The notes: generated by a model from the letters alone, not told the origin. A stretch of DNA of 64,000 nucleotides from Ignavibacteria bacterium (GCA_016191145.1 JACPPD010000003.1:416778-480777); one strand, 5' to 3'. Counted from the first letter of the stretch, positions 35,378 to 44,783 are shown. Made by a program: numbers and translations.

Positions 35378-35934
35378 CGTTCCTCTGTGGCAACGCACGA
35401 CAGTTGGACGTCGTGTGGGTCTACACTAATTATTTGCAATTTTTGACATTCGTATGCCAACCCAATGGAGACTGCGTCGACATTCTTGAGGAATCTGTCG
35501 TAGTACCCTTTGCCATATCCGATTCGATTGCAATGAGGATCAAAGGCAACCAGAGGAACAACGACGACCGTTAGGCTGGTGAAGAATTCATCATCAACTT
35601 GTTCTGCGGCAGCTTCAGGCACAGGTTCTTGGATTCCGAATGAATTCTTCTTCCATTTCGTGGAACGAGTCACACGTACATGCTTGAGGACGGTACGCGA
35701 TTCGTCAGCTAAGGGCACATATACATCCTTGCCTACGCTCCAGGCGTACTCGAAAAAGGGGCTCGTCTCAACTTCGAGCGCTGTTGATCGGTATAGATGA
35801 ACCGATTTGCAGAGTTGAAAGGAGGAATGCTTGTGAGCGCGTTCAAAAATCTGCATGTCGAGATGCACTTTTATATCGGGTGAAATCGCTTTGCGTTTGT
35901 TCAGAACAGCAGATCTTATTTCAGATTTTGTCAT
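35356..35934 (-). CDS. 5-formyltetrahydrofolate cyclo-ligase
   Basis: A 192-residue enzyme converting 5-formyl-THF to 5,10-methenyl-THF with ATP. MTKSEIRSAVLNKRKAIS at the start and the C-terminal VVPLVAFDPHCNRIGYGKGYYDRFL (GxGxGYYDR, the ATP/folate site) are diagnostic. It follows the EamA gene with a four-base overlap and precedes the propeller gene with an overlap. Confidence 0.93.
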   Translation of the reverse strand: MTKSEIRSAVLNKRKAISPDIKVHLDMQIFERAHKHSSFQLCKSVHLYRSTALEVETSPFFEYAWSVGKDVYVPLADESRTVLKHVRVTRSTKWKKNSFGIQEPVPEAAAEQVDDEFFTSLTVVVVPLVAFDPHCNRIGYGKGYYDRFLKNVDAVSIGLAYECQKLQIISVDPHDVQLSCVATEERWYEAAL

Positions 35935-36815
35935 CGTCGATTTCTATAAGCAACAATAATATCCGGAACTACTATTGCCAATATCATTATCGCCGCTCCA
36001 ACACCCTGTATGGATTTCATTTCTTCACCAATAGTCATCCAGGCAACCAGTGCGGCAAATATTGGTTCGGCAGTAAAAATAATGGAAGCGCGAACCGGAT
36101 GAGTAAAACGTTGGAATCGAGTTTGTATCCATGTTGCAAAAACAGATGCAAACACGGTGCAGTATACCAAACCCATTGCAACTCTAAATGAAACGGTTGT
36201 GACGAATGCGTTCGATTCTAAAACCAAGGCCGCCAATCCTGAAAGTACTGCGGTGACGATGAACTGAATCAGAACAAGTCCGTTCAACAGATGCGGCCGA
36301 TCGGAAATTTCCCGTGTCCATACGTCGATGTACGTGATGTATATGGCCCACACCATTGCGCTGCCTAACGTGAGCAAATCACCTGCCGACGGACCTTCGA
36401 CACCAGGCTGCGTAAAGAAGTACAATCCCAGGATTACAAAGCACACCGAAACAATGTGAAGGGGGCGAATTTTTGTGCGCTCAACGATGCGAAATACAAA
36501 CGGTACAAACACCACGGCCGAGCTGGTAATAAATGCCGACGTCGTGGCCGTTGTGGTTGCAAGCCCTCCAGCCTGCAACAGAAATCCAGTGCCAAACAGA
36601 GCGCCAAGGATGGCGCCTCTCCCTGCAAACGCCCGGTTCCACCCTCGAGCAGCTCTCGGCCAAATCAGCAATGCAAGAATTGCAGCCAAAAGAAACCGAT
36701 AGAAGGTGAAGGTTAATGGTGGAATCTCACCTAATGCTGTTTTTATGATAACAAATGTTCCACCCCACAATGCAGTTACCAAAAGCAAAAGAGCTTCTGC
36801 GGTAAACTGACTCAT
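35931..36815 (-). CDS. EamA/DMT-family transporter
   Basis: A 294-residue inner-membrane protein with ten predicted spans in two EamA repeats. The first includes LVTALWGGTFVIIKTAL and FYRFLLAAILALLIWP. The second includes GDLLTLGSAMVWAIYITYID and HPVRASIIFTAEPIFAALVAWM, ending near AAIMILAIVV. Usually a metabolite exporter; substrate unknown. Start and stop overlap both neighbours by four bases. Confidence 0.9.
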   Translation of the reverse strand: MSQFTAEALLLLVTALWGGTFVIIKTALGEIPPLTFTFYRFLLAAILALLIWPRAARGWNRAFAGRGAILGALFGTGFLLQAGGLATTTATTSAFITSSAVVFVPFVFRIVERTKIRPLHIVSVCFVILGLYFFTQPGVEGPSAGDLLTLGSAMVWAIYITYIDVWTREISDRPHLLNGLVLIQFIVTAVLSGLAALVLESNAFVTTVSFRVAMGLVYCTVFASVFATWIQTRFQRFTHPVRASIIFTAEPIFAALVAWMTIGEEMKSIQGVGAAIMILAIVVPDIIVAYRNRR

Positions 36816-38191
36816 AGTGTAGAAGCTTTTGCATAATGGTGATAAAAGCGAACAGCAGACTGCATGCCGCGACGGAAATTTTCGAGATGAAAATGTTCGT
36901 TGGGAGAATGCAGGTTTTCCGTTTTCAATCCAAAGCCCATGAGAACAGTTGGGATGTTCAGCACCGAATCAAATAGCTCTACAACGGGTATCGAGCCCCC
37001 TTCACGATGAAAAACACAGGGAACGCCAAATGTCTCCTCCAATGCTTTGGAGGCTGACTGAACGGCAACACTGTTAACCGGGACGAGAACGGGATTGGCT
37101 CCGTGCAGATCTGTGACCGTAACGCTCACACCGGGGGCCGCTGCGGTGTGAATGAATTCGCGTACTTTTTCAACTACATCGTCATGACGTTGGTGCGGAA
37201 CAAGCCTCATGGAAATTTTCGCCATTGCATGCGAAGGCAGAACAGTCTTTGCACCTTCGCCTGTAAAGCCTCCCAAGATGCCGTTTAAATCCAGCGATGG
37301 TCTAATCCATAACTGTTCAAGCGGGCTATAACCTGCCTCGCCATTGAGAGCACCGACGTTGATATCCTTCATGAGCACTTCTGGTGAATAGCCAAGTTTT
37401 TCAAACGACTCTCGTTCTTCCTGAGTTGCATCCGTCACGTCGTCATAAAATCCCGTCACTGCAATGCGGCCGCTGCTATCCTTTAGTGAGGCGACAATTG
37501 AACACAGTGCATTTAAAGGATTGACTACCGGACCGCCATACGAGCCGCTGTGTAAATCTCTGTTCGGACCAACAACAGTCACCTGGAGGTAGCACAATCC
37601 ACGAAGACCCGTTAAGATTGAAGGCTTCCCGGGACCAATCATTGAACTGTCCGAAACCGCAACTGCATCCGCCGACAACTTTTCGGCGTTTGCTCTCACA
37701 AATGAAAACAGATTTGGACTTCCGATCTCTTCCTCCCCTTCGATAATAATTTTTATATTTAAGGGTAATGAACCCGACGTGGCAATTATTGACTCCAACG
37801 CCTTGATATGTGCGAAAAACTGCCCTTTGTCGTCAGTTGCGCCGCGTGCAAAAATTTTATCATCTCTGACAATTGCTTTAAAAGGATCTGTGGTCCACAA
37901 TTCGATCGGATCTACGGGCTGCACATCGTAATGGCCATAGAGAAGCAATGTTGGCTTTTTAGGACCAGCGCCAGTGAATTCTGCATAAACGATCGGATGC
38001 CGATCGGTTGGATGGATTTCTACAAGGGGCATCCCAATTTTTTTTAGGTGTGCCTCAATCCACTCGGCACAAAGGACTACATCGTTGGCATGCAGTGGGT
38101 CGGTGCTGATACTTGGAATAGAAAGGTATTCCGTAAGTTCCAGTAACATCGTTTCGTAGGAATCGGAGAGCCATTTCAGTGCAGGATTCAT
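36812..38191 (-). CDS. M20-family dipeptidase
   Basis: A 459-residue zinc peptidase. The first metal ligand is in LLYGHYDVQPVDP, the bridging Asp in GATDDKGQ, the catalytic Glu pair in IIEGEEEIGS, a further ligand in SDSSM, and the C-terminal His in GLKTENLHSPNEHFHLENF. The layout matches carnosinase-like/PepV-type dipeptidases in the cytoplasm. I prefer the ATG giving MNPALKWL over a TTG nine codons upstream, though no strong ribosome site marks either. It leads the operon with the EamA, cyclo-ligase and propeller genes and could use peptides imported by the Yej-type system. Confidence 0.92.
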   Translation of the reverse strand: MNPALKWLSDSYETMLLELTEYLSIPSISTDPLHANDVVLCAEWIEAHLKKIGMPLVEIHPTDRHPIVYAEFTGAGPKKPTLLLYGHYDVQPVDPIELWTTDPFKAIVRDDKIFARGATDDKGQFFAHIKALESIIATSGSLPLNIKIIIEGEEEIGSPNLFSFVRANAEKLSADAVAVSDSSMIGPGKPSILTGLRGLCYLQVTVVGPNRDLHSGSYGGPVVNPLNALCSIVASLKDSSGRIAVTGFYDDVTDATQEERESFEKLGYSPEVLMKDINVGALNGEAGYSPLEQLWIRPSLDLNGILGGFTGEGAKTVLPSHAMAKISMRLVPHQRHDDVVEKVREFIHTAAAPGVSVTVTDLHGANPVLVPVNSVAVQSASKALEETFGVPCVFHREGGSIPVVELFDSVLNIPTVLMGFGLKTENLHSPNEHFHLENFRRGMQSAVRFYHHYAKASTL

Positions 38192-38295
38192 GTAAAGCTT
38201 TTCAAATTTTAGCGGCAAGTTAAAAAGCGGATTTGGGACTGGTCAGCTAAAAGGCGAAGTTTGTTTTAGACACATCCACTTCGGGGCTTGTTGTA

Positions 38296-38955
38296 TTGGA
38301 TTCACAGGTACTTTTACACATATCGTATCTTTTGTTGGTCGGCGCCTCACTAGTCCGAGCCATTCTACCGTTGCGAATTTTTGCCATAGCGTCGGGGTTA
38401 ACCGCAGTTGTCTATGATATTGGCATCGATCAGTTGGGCATGGTATTGTGGGAGGCAGCTTTTACTATTGTTAACGTTGTCCAGGTTGGGATTATCGTGA
38501 ATGAGCGGCGGCAGGCAAGATTGAGCGAGGAGGAAAATTCGTTACGACAGCGAATGTTCAACAGACTGAGCGTTGTGGATTTCTATCGGTTGATAAGAAC
38601 AGGGACTTGGATTTCGGCCAACGAAGGGGAGATACTAACAAGACAGGGGCATCCTGTATCCAGAATTGTTCTGATTACCGATGGAGCCACTGCAGTCGAA
38701 GTTGATGATAAAATTATTGCATATTGTCGGCAAGGCGACTTCATTGGCGAAATGGCTTTTGTTTCGGGCAACGCGGCAACAGCAACCGTTAGGACGATTG
38801 CCCCATCTCGGTACTTAATGTGGAGATTCGTGGACTTGAAAAAACTTATCGAGCACCATCCGGACATTCGTACTGCGTTACAGACAGTGTTTAATAGAAA
38901 CCTGATTGATAAACTTTCCAGAGAATCCGCTCCCGAAGCGGAACTCGTTAACTAA
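38296..38955 (+). CDS. Membrane-anchored cyclic-nucleotide-binding-like protein (Popeye-like architecture)
   Basis: A 219-residue protein with about three N-terminal membrane spans (6-22, 25-41, 48-68) and a cNMP-binding beta-roll (about 90-207). The order and the segments FYRLIRTGTWISANEGEILTRQG and SRYLMWRFVDLKKLI recall Popeye-domain proteins. The phosphate-binding cassette (GEMAFVSGNAATATV, 151-165) keeps GE but has Ala where the ligand-binding Arg normally sits. No DNA-binding domain is present. The start is TTG at 38296 and is uncertain. It is followed 24 bases later by a metallo-hydrolase. Ligand unknown. Confidence 0.75.
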   Translation: MDSQVLLHISYLLLVGASLVRAILPLRIFAIASGLTAVVYDIGIDQLGMVLWEAAFTIVNVVQVGIIVNERRQARLSEEENSLRQRMFNRLSVVDFYRLIRTGTWISANEGEILTRQGHPVSRIVLITDGATAVEVDDKIIAYCRQGDFIGEMAFVSGNAATATVRTIAPSRYLMWRFVDLKKLIEHHPDIRTALQTVFNRNLIDKLSRESAPEAELVN

Positions 38956-38979
38956 TTTTCCCAACAGATTTGTGAAGCG

Positions 38980-39822
38980 ATGAAAATTCTTGATGTTGAT
39001 GGACAATTGCATCTTACAAACGATGGCAAGCTGGAGATCGTATTTCTCGGTACTGGCACAGCCTTCTCACGTTCGAATTTCCAGACGAATTTCCTTATCA
39101 TCAAAGGCGACACACATATTCTTGTCGATTTTGGCATGACGGGCCCTCAAGCCTTGCACGCTTTGAACCGTCGGGCCGAAGATATCTCTGTTATTCTTCC
39201 AACGCATTCCCATTCCGATCACATCGGCGGAATCGAATACCTTACACTGATTAACCGATACAGTGCTGTCCCTCAAGGACGCCCTAAACTCACCATGATC
39301 ACAACTTCGGATTATCGTCCAGTACTTTGGGATCAGTCGCTGCGGGGTGGCTTAGAGTATAATGAGATGGATTCGGAGGGCATGCGCCTCTCCTTCGATG
39401 ATCTATTCGATGTTCATCTTTGCAAGCAAATTTCTTCGGACGGACGGTTGATCTATCGGACTCATTTCTTTGGTGTCGACCTTGAATTATTTCATACCAA
39501 TCACATTCCGGGCGAAGCCGAATCTGCGACTGACGCATTCATCACTTATGGTGTGTTTGTTGATGACAGGGTATTTATCTCTGGTGATACTAAATTTGAT
39601 GAGGATCTGATAGACCTGTATTCAGACCGCTCTGAAGTTCTCTTTCATGATGCAAGCCTCACTCGCAATGCAGTGCATGCATCCGTCAATGAGCTTATAG
39701 CACTCCCGGAATCAATAAGAAACCGGATGTACCTGATGCATTATCAGGACGAAGCAACCGACGCCGATGCCGCTGAATTTGCAGGTCTTACCAAGCGCGG
39801 AACCCGATACATTTTTGATTAA
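38980..39822 (+). CDS. Metallo-beta-lactamase-fold hydrolase
   Basis: A 280-residue protein with the metal motif THSHSDHIGG (His76, His78, Asp80, His81). The third His is in TNHIPG, the bridging Asp in FISGDTKFD, and the last His may be in MHYQDE. VFLGTGTAFSRSNFQTNFLI is the RNase Z/phosphodiesterase-like start. The HxHxDH core also fits class II cyclic-nucleotide phosphodiesterases. Next to a cNMP-binding-like protein this suggests, without proof, a phosphodiesterase. Its stop codon overlaps that of the convergent bshA gene (TTAA). Confidence 0.85.
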   Translation: MKILDVDGQLHLTNDGKLEIVFLGTGTAFSRSNFQTNFLIIKGDTHILVDFGMTGPQALHALNRRAEDISVILPTHSHSDHIGGIEYLTLINRYSAVPQGRPKLTMITTSDYRPVLWDQSLRGGLEYNEMDSEGMRLSFDDLFDVHLCKQISSDGRLIYRTHFFGVDLELFHTNHIPGEAESATDAFITYGVFVDDRVFISGDTKFDEDLIDLYSDRSEVLFHDASLTRNAVHASVNELIALPESIRNRMYLMHYQDEATDADAAEFAGLTKRGTRYIFD

Positions 39823-40955
39823 GCTGGCTGTGGTTCCTCTACAATTCGTTTGTAGAGTTCTTCATACATCGGAACAATCAGCGAGATATCAAACTTTTCT
39901 ACTGCTCGCTTTCGGGCAGCCGCCTGAAACGACGCCATTTTTTTAGGCGACGACAGCAGATCAACGCAGTAGCGTGCCATCCGATTGATGTCGCCGAGTT
40001 CTGCAAGAAACCCGCTGGCACCGTGCTCCACCACTTCACCAACGCCTCCAACATTGGTTGCGATTACGGGGACGGAAGCCGACAGTGCTTCGAGAGCTGA
40101 CAGGCCGAAGCTCTCCTGCTGCGACGGAAGCAGAAACAAATCTGCAACCGATAAAATTTCTGGCAGCGCCGTTTGTTTGCCGAGGAATATCACGTAATCA
40201 TTCAATCCCATTTCGCGCACTAGCCGCTCCGTTTCACTGCGGTCTGGACCATCGCCAACGAGCACCAATTTCGCCGGCAGTGTTTTTCGTACTTCCTGGA
40301 GCACTCTAACACAGTCCATCACACGTTTAACGGGTCTGAAGTTTGATACATGCATGATTATCGGTTCGCCATTGGGTTTGATATGACTGGCAAGATCCGG
40401 ACAGTCGCAACGCTGATAGAGGGCAGTATCTACGAAGTTGGGTATCACATTTATTGAAAGTTCAGGTCCAAAATTTTGAAGTGTTTTTTCCTGTAGAAAC
40501 CGCGACACTGCGGTAATTGAATCGGACTGCTCCAACGAATACCGAACCAACGGATGATATGTTGGTTCGAGGCCGACAAGAGTGATATCCGTACCATGCA
40601 ATGTTGTGATCAACTTGAATGGCGCTTCGCCGTTAACAATTTCCCTGGCAAGGAAACCGCTTACTGCATGAGGTATGGCATAGTGAACATGCAGCACATC
40701 GAGTGTTTCATATTTTGCGACATCAATAATTTTTCCCGCTAAGGCGAGGGAATACAGATTAAACTCAAATAGCGGATATGCCGGTGTTTCCACTTCGTGG
40801 AAGTAAACGTTATCCTGAAAACGATCAAGTCTCATCGGAGTCGCATACGTGATGAAGTGGACTGAATGACCTCGTTTCGCCAATTCATGTCCCAATTCTG
40901 TTGCCATCACTCCGCTCCCACCGTACGTGGGGTAACACACCATTCCAATTCGCAT
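39819..40955 (-). CDS. bshA: N-acetyl-alpha-D-glucosaminyl L-malate synthase (bacillithiol pathway)
   Basis: A 378-residue GT4 glycosyltransferase that joins GlcNAc from UDP-GlcNAc to L-malate, the first step of bacillithiol synthesis. MRIGMVCYPTYGGSGVMATELGHELAKRGHSVHFITY is the characteristic start. VHYAIPHAVSGFLARE, HGTDITLVG and VIPNFVDT follow, and the GT4 donor site is ESFGLSALEALSASVPVIATNVGG. The ATG giving MRIG is preferred over an upstream frame that runs into the divergent gene. bshB and bshC are not in the window. Confidence 0.93.
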   Translation of the reverse strand: MRIGMVCYPTYGGSGVMATELGHELAKRGHSVHFITYATPMRLDRFQDNVYFHEVETPAYPLFEFNLYSLALAGKIIDVAKYETLDVLHVHYAIPHAVSGFLAREIVNGEAPFKLITTLHGTDITLVGLEPTYHPLVRYSLEQSDSITAVSRFLQEKTLQNFGPELSINVIPNFVDTALYQRCDCPDLASHIKPNGEPIIMHVSNFRPVKRVMDCVRVLQEVRKTLPAKLVLVGDGPDRSETERLVREMGLNDYVIFLGKQTALPEILSVADLFLLPSQQESFGLSALEALSASVPVIATNVGGVGEVVEHGASGFLAELGDINRMARYCVDLLSSPKKMASFQAAARKRAVEKFDISLIVPMYEELYKRIVEEPQPA

Positions 40956-40976
40956 ATCGTTGCTCAATCGTTTATA

Positions 40977-41618
40977 ATGAAACAATCACCTACAAAATCT
41001 AACGGTTCACCCACTCTGTTTACCATTCAAACGCCCCTTAATCACGAAATAATTGTGCGCCGGTCGAAATTCATTGCATTTCTTCACCCCGCAACGTCGA
41101 AAGAAGAAACTCTCTCAATACTGCAGAAAATTAAAAGAGACCATTGGAGTGCTGTACATCATTGTTATGCTTACAGGCTTGGTGTTAAGGGGCTGGAATA
41201 TCGTATGTCCGATGACGGGGAACCCTCGGGAACTGCTGGCAAGCCAATATTATTCGCAATCCAAAAATCTGAGTTAACAAACGTCATCTTAATTGTTGTC
41301 CGATACTTTGGCGGTGTAAAACTCGGTATTGGCCCCTTATCTCGTGCCTATCTCGATACGTCTTTGCAAGTAATCAATGCAGCCGTGCGAGTGCCGATGG
41401 TTCAAATGGCATCGCTTGACGTGCATTGCACGTATGACGATGTATCACGTGTGATTGGTGTTTTCGAAGAGGCTGGCGCCAAATATGATGTTATGTATGC
41501 CGATGCGGTAACATTCGCAGTTGTCGTCGAAGCCTCGAAGGTCGCACTCCTAACTACGCAGATTATCGAACGAACTAATTCACGTGCCGGGTACTCGAAC
41601 GTAACACTCGAAGACTGA
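40977..41618 (+). CDS. YigZ/IMPACT-family protein
   Basis: A 213-residue protein. The UPF0029 N-terminal domain has RRSKFIAFLHPATSKEE, HHCYAYRLG and the hallmark SDDGEPSGTAGKPI, then VVRYFGGVKLGIGPLSRAY. A C-terminal DUF1949-like domain follows (VHCTYDDVSRVIGVFEEAGAKY). IMPACT relatives affect translation and stress responses; the bacterial role is unclear. The start at 40977 leaves 21 bases to the divergent bshA start. A longer frame overlaps bshA and is rejected. Confidence 0.92.
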   Translation: MKQSPTKSNGSPTLFTIQTPLNHEIIVRRSKFIAFLHPATSKEETLSILQKIKRDHWSAVHHCYAYRLGVKGLEYRMSDDGEPSGTAGKPILFAIQKSELTNVILIVVRYFGGVKLGIGPLSRAYLDTSLQVINAAVRVPMVQMASLDVHCTYDDVSRVIGVFEEAGAKYDVMYADAVTFAVVVEASKVALLTTQIIERTNSRAGYSNVTLED

Positions 41619-41635
41619 ATTTTACATAATATCAT

Positions 41636-41664
41636 GATACCCGGCATCAAGAGATACCCGGCAT
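41636..41664. repeat. Dispersed repeat, copy 3, in direct-repeat form
   Basis: GATACCCGGCAT occurs twice (41636-41647 and 41653-41664) with CAAGA between. The right half and the spacer match copy 2. The left arm is the reverse complement of the expected one, so the element reads as a direct repeat and cannot form the long hairpin. It lies between two convergent genes. Confidence 0.8.
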
Positions 41665-41675
41665 GGTGTTCAGGC

Positions 41676-44600
41676 TCAAAAATCGCCGCCGATGCTGAAT
41701 AGATAATAAGGAGAGGAAAATTGCCCGGTAGGCTCGTGGCGCCAGGCAACATCGAAGCGCAGCGGAAGACCGAGTGCAAGGGATCGTATACCAAATCCTG
41801 TACTATAAAGAATCGGATCAGGCGCAGGAAGTGCAATTTGATTGATTGATGTCCATGCATTGCCATTTTGATCCCATGCGCCGCCGATATCAAAGAACAC
41901 TTGTCCCTGCAAGCCTTGGAAAAGCGCCGGAATGGGTCCGGCCTGGAATGCAATGAGCAGAGGGAACCGAAGCTCGGCATTACTGACGAAGTATCGACTC
42001 CCCTGCCGTTCGTTGATGGCATATCCCCTTAGCGGCCATCCAGGCCGGGTAAATGCGAAATCCTCTGGATTTACAAACGGCCACCCTGCATCGCTGAAGA
42101 ATCTGTTGAACCAGTTATCTATTCCTCCGATGAAAAACTTTTGTGGGTTACGGCCAAAACTGATGCCGCCACTGGTACGCAAGGCAATACTGTACATGCC
42201 ACCGAGAGAAATGTACTCTCGGACGTCGGTCCGTGCAGTTACAAACGCCAAACCGTTGGAACCGATAGGTGGTGATGCTTCGAGAGTTAGATTGGCACGT
42301 GTGCCCTTTACAGGCGCCCAAAAACCCCACACTCCATCGTCGAGGACATAGGATATGCTGGGCACTGTCACAAATCTGTCGAGAGACGGCCGTGTGGGGA
42401 AATCGAGATTCTCCTTCGTCATCGCCTGAGACTGCACGCCAAGATCAATACGGGAATACCTGCTGAACGGAATCGTCATCCACCCTCGTCCGCCGTATGT
42501 TCTCAGCCTGTATAAATTCTGCAAACCATTCTCTATAATGTAGGTATATCCCGCGCTCTGAAATCCTGCAACATGGTAATCAATAATCTGCGGTTTGTAA
42601 CTATATTGAAGATAGAAATTGCTGTTTGCCAGATCCAGATATAAACTGAGCATCAGGTAGATCTCATGGTCGCCGAGCATGTCGGAGAACAGGAACTGAG
42701 CAGTTCCCTGCGCACCATACCAATTGCTGTAACCAGCCTGACCTGTGGCAACGTCGGGCGTAAACGTTACTTTGTATTCCTTAGGATTAAAATCAACTTT
42801 CGGCTTGCCATCGTCGGTCTTGCCGCGTTTCTCGTCTGCACCAACAACATCTTCGTTGGGTGGCAGCATCGATTGGTCAGAAAAATCTACATCGTAACTT
42901 CCGTAACTCATTGCCGTTGAATCAGAGTCTGGTCCGCCGCCGATAATGCTTGCCAGTGAGTTAATCTCGTCCATTTTTCTCTGACGGAACCTTGTTAACG
43001 GAAGAGAATCTTTTACCGGCAGGTCGAATGGGTACTTTAACATGAACAAATCGTATCCAACTCGATTCTGCGAAGAAAACACAAGCTTTGTGCCATCTTT
43101 AGAAATTGAAATCTGGCTCACTTCCTGCAAGGAATTGGTTCTTGCCCGCAACTTGCGCGTGGTCAAATCAAGTTCCCACAAGTTTCCAATACCGTTATAG
43201 TCGCCAACAAATAACACCGTCTTGTTGTCGGGCGCAACCACAATCGAGTACTTTCCGATTTCAGGGTCGGTGGTAAGGCGCTCAATGGATTTATCTGACA
43301 CGTTTACACGGTATAAGTCGCGCATCGCAACATCGTGTTCCCACATAAAAAAGTTCTGCGATGTCTCAGTGCCGTCTGTTAGACGGCCTCTATCCGAAAT
43401 GAAATAAATGTATTTATTATCAGGATCCCACACTGGCTCGAGGTCTGTGAAGATGTCGTTCGTAATCTGACTCAACGTTTTAGACTCCACGTCGTAGACG
43501 TAAATGTCGGACTGTATACTGCCTTGTGCTGCATCGAAGGCGATATATTTTCCGTCGGACGACCACGAAACGCCGCCAATTGTCTGGATGTCGAACGTCA
43601 GCGGCTGGTAATCTCCTGTTCGTGCATCAATGATGTACAGACCATCCTGTCCGCCGGCTTTGGCTCCAACAGCGAGCTTTGTCCCCTCTGGATTCCATGC
43701 AATTCCCGGTGTAAGAAAATTCAATTCCTCGAAGTCGGTTGCTCTGGCGCTTGTGGCGAGCTTCTTAACGTCCTTAGTATTTAAGTCCATCACATACAGG
43801 CCGAAGATTCCGTCACCTCTGTCCGAGATAAAAGCGATACGCTCACCGTCGGGCGAGATGGCCGGCGACGTATTGTAAAAATTGTCTTCTTTCTGATGAT
43901 TCGTTAGGCGCGTAGCCCAATCTTCTACGTATTCGTATTTATCAACATCAGGAAAATAATATTTTTTAGTGTCCTTTGCCCATTGTTCCGACATTTCTTC
44001 GTACGACATTCCAAACGAAGCTTTAAACGTAAGGTCAACATTGCCAAGCGTGCGGAAACGATTCAGCACCTCACCAACCTTGCCAGAACCATATTTTTCG
44101 GCTACATACGACCAAAAGGCTTGACCACCACGGTAGGCAAAATATCCCGAAAGCTGGTTAAGCCCCTTTAAATACTCACTTACGGCAACATCGCGCATAA
44201 ACTCGTCAGTCTTTACATCAAGCCCACCAACGGCGCTGTATTCAGCGAATCCCTCATTCATCCATAGCGGCAAAATGGCCTTGGCTGAATTGCTAATGAG
44301 TGACTGAATTGAACCTCCATAGAACATGTCGTTGATAACGGCATGAACAAGTTCGTGGTGAATTACATGCCTGAATTTTTCATAATCGCCTTCGTAGGGA
44401 ATTACGATTCGGTTTTTAAACAATTCCGTGACGCCGCCAATGCCTTCGCTGAGAAATTCCTCGAGAACATTTGTCTGTTGAAACTGATTATGAGAACCAT
44501 AAACAATAAATACAATGCGTTTTGTTATCGAATACGATAGCGTGTGTTCAATATCTTTCAACGCCTTTTCGGCTTCAAACGCTGTGTACTTTGCTGAGTA

Positions 44601-44783
44601 TTCACCACCCTGATGGAAATACACATCGAAATTTTCCGACTGAATGTACTTCCATTCGAATGTTTGATACTGAACCTTGTTCTTGCCAAATGGTAACGAC
44701 CCAGAAAACTGGGCATGAACCCGTCCTGCTGTGAGGATACATACGAGGAGAAAAATGATTATGCGACGCATGCGATTGTGCAA
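41676..44783 (-). CDS. Exported peptidase MA-like / TolB-type propeller / outer-membrane barrel protein
   Basis: A 1035-residue surface protein. A signal peptide (IIIFLLVCILTAGRVHA) leads into a gluzincin domain with HHELVHAVIND near residue 138 and the downstream glutamate in WMNEGFAEY. A six-bladed TolB/PD40 propeller follows (ISPDGERIAFISDRGDGIFGLYVMDLNT; WSSDGKYIAFDA; WDPDNKYIYFISDRG). The C-terminal 380 residues look like a Bam/surface-antigen-type barrel (PLRGYAINERQGSRYFVSNAELRFPL; the end YYLFSIGGDF). ATGs at 44783 and 44771 are both possible starts. Probably a cell-surface protease or assembly factor; role unknown. Confidence 0.85.
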   Translation of the reverse strand: MHNRMRRIIIFLLVCILTAGRVHAQFSGSLPFGKNKVQYQTFEWKYIQSENFDVYFHQGGEYSAKYTAFEAEKALKDIEHTLSYSITKRIVFIVYGSHNQFQQTNVLEEFLSEGIGGVTELFKNRIVIPYEGDYEKFRHVIHHELVHAVINDMFYGGSIQSLISNSAKAILPLWMNEGFAEYSAVGGLDVKTDEFMRDVAVSEYLKGLNQLSGYFAYRGGQAFWSYVAEKYGSGKVGEVLNRFRTLGNVDLTFKASFGMSYEEMSEQWAKDTKKYYFPDVDKYEYVEDWATRLTNHQKEDNFYNTSPAISPDGERIAFISDRGDGIFGLYVMDLNTKDVKKLATSARATDFEELNFLTPGIAWNPEGTKLAVGAKAGGQDGLYIIDARTGDYQPLTFDIQTIGGVSWSSDGKYIAFDAAQGSIQSDIYVYDVESKTLSQITNDIFTDLEPVWDPDNKYIYFISDRGRLTDGTETSQNFFMWEHDVAMRDLYRVNVSDKSIERLTTDPEIGKYSIVVAPDNKTVLFVGDYNGIGNLWELDLTTRKLRARTNSLQEVSQISISKDGTKLVFSSQNRVGYDLFMLKYPFDLPVKDSLPLTRFRQRKMDEINSLASIIGGGPDSDSTAMSYGSYDVDFSDQSMLPPNEDVVGADEKRGKTDDGKPKVDFNPKEYKVTFTPDVATGQAGYSNWYGAQGTAQFLFSDMLGDHEIYLMLSLYLDLANSNFYLQYSYKPQIIDYHVAGFQSAGYTYIIENGLQNLYRLRTYGGRGWMTIPFSRYSRIDLGVQSQAMTKENLDFPTRPSLDRFVTVPSISYVLDDGVWGFWAPVKGTRANLTLEASPPIGSNGLAFVTARTDVREYISLGGMYSIALRTSGGISFGRNPQKFFIGGIDNWFNRFFSDAGWPFVNPEDFAFTRPGWPLRGYAINERQGSRYFVSNAELRFPLLIAFQAGPIPALFQGLQGQVFFDIGGAWDQNGNAWTSINQIALPAPDPILYSTGFGIRSLALGLPLRFDVAWRHEPTGQFSSPYYLFSIGGDF

